Origin: CAYRCJ01 sp964422785
GTDB taxonomy: Bacteria > Patescibacteriota > Minisyncoccia > UBA11713 > 2-01-FULL-45-33
Length of the DNA: 12,437 nucleotides
Reading direction: 5' to 3'
Assembly: GCA_964422785.1 (NCBI GenBank)
Contig: CAYRCJ010000021.1
Location: 1-12,437, forward strand
The notes under the pieces are model-generated. The model was not told where the DNA came from. It saw only the letters and a list, made by a program, of their open reading frames with translations, and searched no databases. Position numbers and translations under genes: made by a program. This document shows positions 1 through 4,238 of this stretch, piece by piece. Position 1 is the first letter of the stretch, and every line of letters starts with the position of its first letter.

Positions 1-347
1 CCATCGCTTCAGGCTTTTCGGATTTGGGAGCGCACTTCTTTTTTGGCAGAGACAAAGACGGGTCGTACTCCATGGCTTTTTATATCCCGCCGCTTATTGA
101 GCAGCAGAATGAAAATTATGTGGTGATGGACGGGATTCACGGGGACTACATAACCGAAAAATCAGGAACAACCAATACGGCCATCGTCATAAAAAATATC
201 GGGATGCCGTTTCCCTGCGGAATGAGACCGTGGCAGGAAATAAAAGTGATCGGCCTGGGAGAAAAACCCGGAGATATAAATGAAAGATACTTTGAACTTA
301 AAAAAAATCTTTTCCGGGATCTGAAATTTCTCGGGATAGACGGGTGA
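1..347 (+). CDS. Unrecognised protein, 3' part only (5' end outside window)
   Basis: The reading frame is open from base 3 (possibly further upstream) to TGA at 345-347, so about 115 C-terminal residues are visible and the true start is lost. I do not recognise the family with confidence. The visible part has alternating hydrophobic strands, a DGIHGDY segment that faintly recalls the DGxHR motif of ParB/sulfiredoxin-like proteins, a GMPFPCGMRPW segment containing a Cys, and an ERYFELKKNLFRDLKFLGIDG-like end of charged helix. No membrane segment or signal is seen. The stop is 7 nt before the ATG of the downstream kinase, so the two are almost certainly co-transcribed and possibly translationally coupled. 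That suggests, without proving, a shared role in nucleotide or nucleoside handling. An alternative TTG at 24 is only the first start-like codon inside the window. Confidence 0.6.
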   Translation, partial: IASGFSDLGAHFFFGRDKDGSYSMAFYIPPLIEQQNENYVVMDGIHGDYITEKSGTTNTAIVIKNIGMPFPCGMRPWQEIKVIGLGEKPGDINERYFELKKNLFRDLKFLGIDG

Positions 348-354
348 GGTGCAA

Positions 355-1080
355 ATGACAACCGACAAAGAAAAATTCCTGGAAGAAAAAATAAGATTCA
401 TAAAAAACCATCTCAAAGAAACAATACGTTATGACGGCGACTTCTTGCCGAGGCCATTCTTTATAGAAATTACAGGCACTCCGTCAGCCGGAAAAAGCAC
501 CACAATTGAAAAATTATATGATGCCTTGCGCAGACAGGGGCTCCGCACAAGATGCCCCGAAGAAGGCGCTAAAGTAATAAATTATATCCCGAGAGATACT
601 CCGCTTTATAATCTGACTACAGCGCTCTATGCCCTGCCCAAATTGATTGAAATGAGCGCGGGGCATAATCACGACCTGGTAATTTTTGAAAGATGCATTT
701 TTGACGCCTGCTGCTGGATGAGATATTGGAATAAAAAAAATAAGCTCTCGGAAGAAGAGATGGATCTATACCAAAACTTTTTTCTCTCCAGATTCTGGCT
801 GGATAAAATAGATGTGGCATATTTTATGATTTGCGACCCGGATGTGGCGGTTGAACGCGACCTCAAAGACGCGACCATAAAGACTCTTGGAAATACCACA
901 AATCCTTCGTCTATAAAAAATCTTGTTTCGATTTATAAAGAAGCTTACGAAAAACTACACCCTGTAAGCCCTCAGCTGTTCATTATTGATACTACCAACA
1001 TGACAACCCCGGAAATGGTGGATTTCTTAACCACCAAAACACTGACCTTACTTGAAGAAAAAATCAAAAACGGCCTTTAA
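355..1080 (+). CDS. P-loop kinase of the thymidylate/deoxynucleoside kinase type
   Basis: Probable cytoplasmic nucleotide or nucleoside kinase, 241 aa from ATG 355. A Walker A loop GTPSAGKST lies at residues 41-49, following a hydrophobic strand (FFIEIT). LVIFERCIFD in the middle matches the strand plus acidic/Arg motif of thymidylate and deoxynucleoside kinases. VAYFMICDPDVAVERDLKD followed by a basic helix resembles the phosphate-transfer lid region. The length fits thymidylate kinases with an N-terminal extension of about 35 residues. The exact substrate cannot be read from sequence; dTMP kinase, a dNK-like salvage kinase or another small-molecule kinase are all possible. A GTG at 349 is an alternative start. 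I prefer ATG 355 because GGTGAGGTG just upstream can act as an SD, although the spacing is short. The gene ends inside a bidirectional terminator. Confidence 0.75.
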   Translation: MTTDKEKFLEEKIRFIKNHLKETIRYDGDFLPRPFFIEITGTPSAGKSTTIEKLYDALRRQGLRTRCPEEGAKVINYIPRDTPLYNLTTALYALPKLIEMSAGHNHDLVIFERCIFDACCWMRYWNKKNKLSEEEMDLYQNFFLSRFWLDKIDVAYFMICDPDVAVERDLKDATIKTLGNTTNPSSIKNLVSIYKEAYEKLHPVSPQLFIIDTTNMTTPEMVDFLTTKTLTLLEEKIKNGL

Positions 1081-1095
1081 ATAGGGGCCGTTTTT
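1066..1095. terminator. Bidirectional intrinsic terminator between convergent genes
   Basis: AAAAACGGCC (1066-1075) and GGCCGTTTTT (1086-1095) form a 10-bp stem with a 10-nt loop. The left arm contains the last sense codons of the kinase gene and the loop contains its TAA. Because the stem is flanked by A and T runs, it terminates both the kinase transcript (+) and the ligase A transcript arriving from 1108 (-). Confidence 0.9.
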
Positions 1096-1107
1096 ATATT
1101 GACAACC

Positions 1108-1875
1108 TTAAAAATGTTCTAGAATATGATATTTTATGCGAGACGCCCATTGCATTATTTCATCAATATTATCTGTAACTCCAAACATCCGCAATTCTAT
1201 TGTTCCGTGAATGCTGATTCTCATGAGTTGCCAGCAATTTCTAGGATTTTCGGCAAAGCCATCTTCTTGAGCAACTTCAAAAAAATGTTCGAGACCTTGA
1301 TACTCTATCGGCTTCCACTTGCTTGCCATAGTTTTATAGAGCCGCAAACGCTCGCCGTTTGAGTGATCTCCCAAACGGCAAAGTTCGTCTACGTAAGGAA
1401 CTAAGGAATTGTAAACCGATATGGCGTGCTCAATATTTTTTACGCCGATATGAATATGCGTGCCCGCGACTCTGCAAGCCGCTTCAAGGCGCTCGCGCGG
1501 AATTGTCCGGACAATCTCCGCGTAGCGTTCGTCCGGATAATGATCCAAAGGCATGCTTTCTGCCGCCACTTCCTGATTTACCAGGATAAGCCCCATTTTC
1601 TCCGCAATGTATTTGCCGTTATTCGCGTTTTCCAAAAGCTCTAATTTAATTTCTGAAAAATCATTGTGAGGCTTTGTCCTAGACTCAACTTGGCAGGCAG
1701 ACAGCTCATAAGTCCATCTCGGATCGTTAATTAATTTTAGAAATTCCGGAGAGCGCGGAGAATAGCCGCCCAAAGGCGTCATCAAAAAATGTTCCCTTTC
1801 TATACCGATGTAGCCGCTCATTTCTTTTTGGAAATTAAACTTTGCCAAAAATTCATTTAATTTGTTAAAGATCAT
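1108..1875 (-). CDS. Glutamate-cysteine ligase-fold carboxylate-amine ligase (GCS2/YbdK-like), enzyme A
   Basis: Predicted ATP-dependent enzyme joining a carboxylate, often glutamate, to an amine; 255 aa. GIEREHFL at 24-31 gives the E-x-E metal-binding motif (E26, E28). YELSACQVESRT around 56-67 gives the conserved acidic strand (E57, E64). AGTHIHIGV at 137-145 is the family GTHxHxG motif (H140, H142), and TIELRMFG at 225-232 is the closing E-x-R strand. These follow the order known for GCS2/YbdK proteins. At 255 aa it is clearly shorter than YbdK (roughly 370), so a compact variant is likely; all core motifs are present. It is the last gene of the operon and is preceded by a leader with mutually exclusive hairpins that can hide its SD (GGGGAAAGG, 6 nt before the ATG). 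The substrate is unknown; true glutamate-cysteine ligase activity is only one option. Confidence 0.8.
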   Translation of the reverse strand: MIFNKLNEFLAKFNFQKEMSGYIGIEREHFLMTPLGGYSPRSPEFLKLINDPRWTYELSACQVESRTKPHNDFSEIKLELLENANNGKYIAEKMGLILVNQEVAAESMPLDHYPDERYAEIVRTIPRERLEAACRVAGTHIHIGVKNIEHAISVYNSLVPYVDELCRLGDHSNGERLRLYKTMASKWKPIEYQGLEHFFEVAQEDGFAENPRNCWQLMRISIHGTIELRMFGVTDNIDEIMQWASRIKYHILEHF

Positions 1876-1882
1876 TTTTTAC

Positions 1883-1929
1883 CTTTCCCCGGAAGAAGCA
1901 AAAACCTCTTCCGGGAAAGAGGTTTTTGC
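1883..1929 (-). promoter_or_regulatory. Alternative hairpins in the ligase A leader; SD-sequestering switch or attenuator
   Basis: Two structures overlap on the minus-strand RNA. Structure 1 is GCAAAAACCTCTT (1929-1917) with AAGAGGTTTTTGC (1910-1898): 13 bp, 6-nt loop, terminator-like with A and T tracts in the stem. Structure 2 is CTTTCCCGGAAGA (1919-1907) with TCTTCCGGGGAAAG (1896-1883): 13 pairs and one bulged base. It buries GGGGAAAGG, the SD of ligase A. They share 1907-1910 and 1917-1919, so they cannot coexist. A second AACCTCTTTC copy upstream (1957-1948) could compete for AAGAGGTT. This may be a plain terminator plus RBS or a real switch. Confidence 0.55.
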
Positions 1930-1955
1930 GTTAAAAGCCGCTTTCTTGAAAGAGG

Positions 1956-2003
1956 TTAAGAGTTGTTGATAAACCAAAAATATGAATTAATCAAATTTCG
2001 CAT
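1956..2003 (-). CDS. Possible 15-codon leader peptide upstream of ligase A
   Basis: A tiny ORF starts 5 nt after the stop of the amidotransferase gene and reads MRNLINSYFWFINNS. It ends just upstream of the alternative hairpins before ligase A. It is rich in Asn (4 of 15) and has an aromatic run YFWF, which could be control codons. No convincing SD is visible, so it would depend on reinitiation by ribosomes leaving the amidotransferase gene. It could equally be chance. Confidence 0.25.
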   Translation of the reverse strand: MRNLINSYFWFINNS

Positions 2004-2008
2004 TATGT

Positions 2009-2794
2009 TTAGAGTTTAGCTTTTTGTCGCTGAGCTGTCAACACAAAATATTTTACGAAATTTTTTAAAACTTTTCTGCTGACATTGTTAGCGTTTTTGA
2101 CTGAGCTCAAAAATAACCGAAAGCCGGCTTCGTTTTTTACGAAACCTTCTTCCAGCAACGCGTCCTTTCTCATCCGCGCGATGCTTTGGATATTTTTTTT
2201 GGTAAGTTCCAAGTGAAATTGCGAAAGCCTTATTTTATCCCCGATTGCAATTGCTTGGTTCGGGCAAATTTTTGAGTTTGCCAAAAGCCTCCAACCAGGT
2301 AAGAGCTTTTTGGCCATGCATTTATGGCTTTCTTGAAATATAGAATTTTTTGGAACACCCATAAAAAGCAAGTCGCGTTGGCCCAGCGAATTTAGCTTTA
2401 TTTTGGTACTTCCAAATTCTCTGCCTTTGGAATTATAAATAATCTCGCCACCCAAAGCCCTAACGGTAAATTGCAGGCCTCCGCAGATTCCTAAAATAGG
2501 TACCTTTGCGCTGACGACGCTTTTGATAAACTTATAAACTTTTTTCATCCACGCTTTTTCATGCCCCTTCACAGGATCTTCAGTTGAGCCTCCCATAACA
2601 ACCCCGTCAAATTTTTCTAACTTTGATGGAAATTTTCCCTTTGACGCGTCTATGGCAAGCCATTGGTTTTTTCCCAAACCAAAAGCCTTCCGCATTGTTT
2701 CGGAATAAGTTTCGCCGCCATAAACATTTCTTTCAATGGCTTTTCTTAAATTTTTATCCCCGGTCAAAATATCCAAAAACAAAATAGAGGGCAT
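2009..2794 (-). CDS. Class I glutamine amidotransferase (GMP synthase GATase-type)
   Basis: 261 aa. GICGGLQF (102-109) carries the nucleophilic C104 and SQFHLELT (191-198) carries H194 and E196, so the Cys-His-Glu triad is complete. FQESHKCM (153-160) matches the Q-S-H strand before the His. VVMGGSTEDP at 65-74 is the oxyanion-side loop of the GuaA/COG0518-type domain. The usual QFHPE is QFHLE here. The domain ends near 200 and is followed by a basic 60-residue tail that I do not recognise. There is no synthetase domain, so it either supplies ammonia to a partner or hydrolyses gamma-glutamyl amides. Lying between two glutamate-ligase-fold genes, 15 nt after ligase B, it is probably a functional partner. 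The start is fixed because the first beta strand (ILFLDIL) begins at residue 4. SD and ATG lie in a palindrome. Confidence 0.8.
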   Translation of the reverse strand: MPSILFLDILTGDKNLRKAIERNVYGGETYSETMRKAFGLGKNQWLAIDASKGKFPSKLEKFDGVVMGGSTEDPVKGHEKAWMKKVYKFIKSVVSAKVPILGICGGLQFTVRALGGEIIYNSKGREFGSTKIKLNSLGQRDLLFMGVPKNSIFQESHKCMAKKLLPGWRLLANSKICPNQAIAIGDKIRLSQFHLELTKKNIQSIARMRKDALLEEGFVKNEAGFRLFLSSVKNANNVSRKVLKNFVKYFVLTAQRQKAKL

Positions 2795-2808
2795 ATGCCC
2801 TCTATTTT
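2781..2808 (-). promoter_or_regulatory. Perfect 28-bp palindrome enclosing the amidotransferase SD and start codon
   Basis: AAAATAGAGGGCAT (2808-2795) is followed directly by its exact inverse complement, 2794-2781. The SD-like GAGGG lies in the 5' arm and ATG (2794-2792) begins at the axis of symmetry. The upstream gene's TAG (2812-2810) is one base before the hairpin, so translating ribosomes would melt it. The 3' arm ends in TTTT followed by GTTTTTGG, so the same hairpin also has the form of an intrinsic terminator. This suggests translational coupling and/or partial termination between ligase B and the amidotransferase. Confidence 0.7.
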
Positions 2809-2809
2809 A

Positions 2810-3733
2810 CTACAGAGAAAAGAGAATATCGAGCACCATTTCCAACTGGCTCTCTATTTTGCTATCTTCACGCCTGGCAATCGGGCGCACCTCGATACAA
2901 ATTGTTTTTCCATATTTTTTGAGGCGAAAGTACCACCAAACAGACCTAAGAAAAAGCGGGACATTTAAATCTTCAACTTCGATATGCGGGACTAGTTTTG
3001 GGCCAAGAACCACATCATGCCGAACTAAAGCGCCGCAATAATCTCTTAAGTTGTAGAGGTTCCCCGGTCCGCCGTAACGTTCATCAAGATAACCCGCTTT
3101 AGACATCCTGATATATTTTCTCCAAATCTCATCTTGAGGGTAATCTTCCAAAAACCTTTCTCTTTGATCGAGCAATTTTCTTATCAGGAATACACCGTGC
3201 TCCGCGGAAGGAACAGAAATAGTAAATTGCACCGCGGATATCCGGGAAAGTAATTCCAGCGCCTCTCTTCCATCGAGCTCCAGCCAAATCGCGTCTCTCT
3301 CGTCGGGAATAACCAAAAGATTTTCTTTGTTTTTGAGAATCGGTTCAAAGAGCGGGAAAGCCTCGGCTTTAACTCCTGCATCATATAATTTTTCCAAGAT
3401 TTCCAGAGTGGAATGGACAACTCCGCATATGGATCCCGGAACAGTGGCAACTTCTATATTTTGCCTGCCAAGTTCGTAGAGAATTCTGTTGCCCCGCCAA
3501 TCTTTTACTTCCGTAATCAAGCTAGATTTTTCGCTTGCAATCATAAAGCCGTATTTTTTCACCAGATACTTGAACATTCGTTGCGACTGCTCAATATCAA
3601 TGGGGGTTTTATCAGCCTTTAAAAAAGACGTTTCAACCTCTATGCCAACTGTTTTCGCCACCCCTTGGTTGTCTGTGGCCTCTGAAAAATATTTGTATAG
3701 ACGCGACACTGCCTCGCGATTCTCTATCGCCAT
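2810..3733 (-). CDS. Glutamate-cysteine ligase-fold protein (GCS2-like), enzyme B
   Basis: 307 aa from ATG 3733, chosen because GAAAGGAAG lies about 6 nt upstream; a start at 3760 would add 9 residues and lacks this SD. GIEVETSFL at 30-38 is the E-x-E motif (E32, E34). LYELGRQNIEVATVPG at 85-100 matches the second conserved acidic stretch. ICIEVRPIARRED at 278-290 is the terminal E-x-R strand. Where enzyme A has GTHIHIG, this protein has SAVQFTISV (166-174), so both histidines are missing and Q169 replaces the first. It is therefore a divergent paralogue of enzyme A that may use another substrate or have lost ligase activity. It is the first gene of the operon, after a consensus promoter and an attenuator-like leader. 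Family membership is fairly safe; reaction and substrate are unknown. Confidence 0.72.
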   Translation of the reverse strand: MAIENREAVSRLYKYFSEATDNQGVAKTVGIEVETSFLKADKTPIDIEQSQRMFKYLVKKYGFMIASEKSSLITEVKDWRGNRILYELGRQNIEVATVPGSICGVVHSTLEILEKLYDAGVKAEAFPLFEPILKNKENLLVIPDERDAIWLELDGREALELLSRISAVQFTISVPSAEHGVFLIRKLLDQRERFLEDYPQDEIWRKYIRMSKAGYLDERYGGPGNLYNLRDYCGALVRHDVVLGPKLVPHIEVEDLNVPLFLRSVWWYFRLKKYGKTICIEVRPIARREDSKIESQLEMVLDILFSL

Positions 3734-3777
3734 ATTCTTCCTTTCAGTTTTAAAGAACAACTAAGTTTGCAGACGCA

Positions 3778-3803
3778 AACCCCCTTTCTCGCGAAAGGGG
3801 GTT
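3778..3803 (-). terminator. Terminator-like attenuator hairpin (segments 3:4) before ligase B
   Basis: On the minus-strand RNA AACCCCCTTTC (3803-3793) pairs with GAAAGGGGGTT (3788-3778) around a GCGA loop: 11 consecutive pairs. It lies 26 nt after the leader-peptide stop and 44 nt before the ligase B ATG. The T tract after it is short (TTTGCG), which weakens the terminator reading. A smaller hairpin, GTTTGC/GCAAAC (3780-3765), overlaps its 3' arm. Confidence 0.6.
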
Positions 3804-3859
3804 ATTTTGAATTTAAAATAAATATCAACTCAACCCTCTTTCGCCAAAGAAAGCTGGTT
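3791..3859 (-). promoter_or_regulatory. Attenuator segments 1:2 and antiterminator 2:3
   Basis: Segment 1 AACCAGCTTTC (3859-3849) pairs with segment 2 GAAAGAGGGTT (3842-3832) in 9 of 11 positions around a 6-nt loop. Segment 2, extended as GCGAAAGAGGGTT (3844-3832), pairs with segment 3 AACCCCCTTTCGC (3803-3791) in 12 of 13 positions, which would block the 3:4 hairpin. The control-codon cluster QNHHNQ (3871-3854) overlaps the start of segment 1, and the leader stop (3832-3830) sits at the end of segment 2. This is the geometry of a ribosome-mediated attenuator. Confidence 0.6.
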
Positions 3860-3895
3860 GTGATGGTTTTGAAAGTTTAGCTTAGCTATATTCAT
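3830..3895 (-). CDS. 21-codon leader peptide of the ligase/amidotransferase operon
   Basis: An ATG 11 nt after the -10 box opens a 21-codon frame ending in TGA. The peptide starts MNIAKLNF, continues QNHHNQ and ends LSLAKEG. Six consecutive codons (CAA AAC CAT CAC AAC CAG) specify Gln, Asn and His only. The predicted transcription start leaves about 4-6 nt of 5' UTR, so translation would be leaderless or nearly so. It is followed by the pairing segments of an attenuator, so its likely role is to sense charged tRNA levels, Gln/Asn/His by composition, rather than to make a product. A very small substrate peptide is the other possibility. Confidence 0.55.
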   Translation of the reverse strand: MNIAKLNFQNHHNQLSLAKEG

Positions 3896-3906
3896 AGTAT
3901 TCCTAC

Positions 3907-3934
3907 ATTATATAGAAACTGGTGCGAATGTCAA
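3907..3934 (-). promoter_or_regulatory. Consensus sigma-70-type promoter of the ligase B operon
   Basis: TTGACA (3934-3929) and TATAAT (3912-3907), both exact consensus hexamers, are separated by 16 bp. The predicted start is near 3900, just before the leader-peptide ATG at 3895. Confidence 0.88.
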
Positions 3935-3944
3935 GTAAAATTGG

Positions 3945-3960
3945 TAATGTGCGCACATTA
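3945..3960. promoter_or_regulatory. 16-bp palindromic operator candidate between divergent promoters
   Basis: TAATGTGCGCACATTA is a perfect inverted repeat. It is 10 bp from each flanking -35 box (3934 on one side, 3971 on the other), so its axis is about 52-54 bp upstream of both predicted transcription starts. This is a classic position for a dimeric activator, or for a regulator acting on both promoters. The cognate regulator is not identifiable here. Confidence 0.6.
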
Positions 3961-3970
3961 TCCGAGTCTA

Positions 3971-3999
3971 TTGACAAATGGTTTATTTTCTGCTAAAAT
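3971..3999 (+). promoter_or_regulatory. Near-consensus promoter of the 66-aa protein gene
   Basis: TTGACA (3971-3976), a 17-bp spacer and TAAAAT (3994-3999). The predicted start, near 4006, would leave an mRNA beginning almost at the SD AGGAGG (4006-4011), which is 6 nt before the ATG at 4018. Confidence 0.88.
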
Positions 4000-4017
4000 G
4001 TAGACAGGAGGATTGAG

Positions 4018-4218
4018 ATGTCGAAACTTATTCGCGTTATCGGCGCTTCAAAAAATAGCGCGGAGGTGGAAGCGGGAGCCGCTACACTGACAATCGGGAA
4101 AGTAAACGGCAAGCTTAAGGTGGTTTCAAAGTACCCGAGCGAATGCCGAATATCAAAAAAATTAATGCACGAAGCGTACGTCGCGGCCGCCGAAGAAATC
4201 AAAAAAGCCCAGCAATAA
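4018..4218 (+). CDS. Small 66-aa protein of unknown function
   Basis: A real gene by its signals: near-consensus promoter, perfect AGGAGG SD 6 nt before ATG, and a strong terminator embracing its stop codon. I do not recognise the family. The sequence begins MSKLIRVIGASKNSAEVEAG, then has short alternating strand-like segments (ATLTIG, KLKVVSK), a single Cys in PSECRIS, and a C-terminal amphipathic Ala/Lys/Glu helix ending AAEEIKKAQQ. It is basic, with no signal peptide or membrane segment, so cytoplasmic. It is transcribed divergently from the ligase/amidotransferase operon with a palindrome midway, so co-regulation is likely. The size, the C-terminal Gln-Gln and the ligase-fold paralogues next door superficially resemble Pup, but there is no Gly-Gly-Gln/Glu end and the protein looks more structured than Pup. 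Confidence 0.78.
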   Translation: MSKLIRVIGASKNSAEVEAGAATLTIGKVNGKLKVVSKYPSECRISKKLMHEAYVAAAEEIKKAQQ

Positions 4219-4231
4219 GCTGGGCTTTTTT
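4201..4231. terminator. Bidirectional terminator overlapping the stop codon of the 66-aa protein
   Basis: AAAAAAGCCCAGC (4201-4213) and GCTGGGCTTTTTT (4219-4231) form a 13-bp stem around an AATAA loop that holds the TAA stop. A and T runs on both sides let it serve the small gene (+) and the convergent ATP-grasp gene ending at 4239 (-). Confidence 0.93.
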
Positions 4232-4238
4232 ATTTTTG

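Noticed and set aside
1099..1104. TTGACA on the plus strand, resembling a -35 for an antisense transcript into ligase A
   Set aside because: No -10 at 16-18 bp; the nearest TATGAT is 20 bp away.
1108..1875. Calling enzyme A glutamate-cysteine ligase (gshA) with a glutathione pathway
   Set aside because: Family motifs fit a broad carboxylate-amine ligase group, the protein is short, and no glutathione synthetase is visible; a glutaredoxin 7 kb away is not sufficient.
4018..4218. Calling the 66-aa protein a Pup or UBact homologue outright
   Set aside because: No Gly-Gly-Gln/Glu or terminal Gly-Gly, more ordered composition, and the nearby ligases look like GCS2 rather than PafA; kept only as a question.
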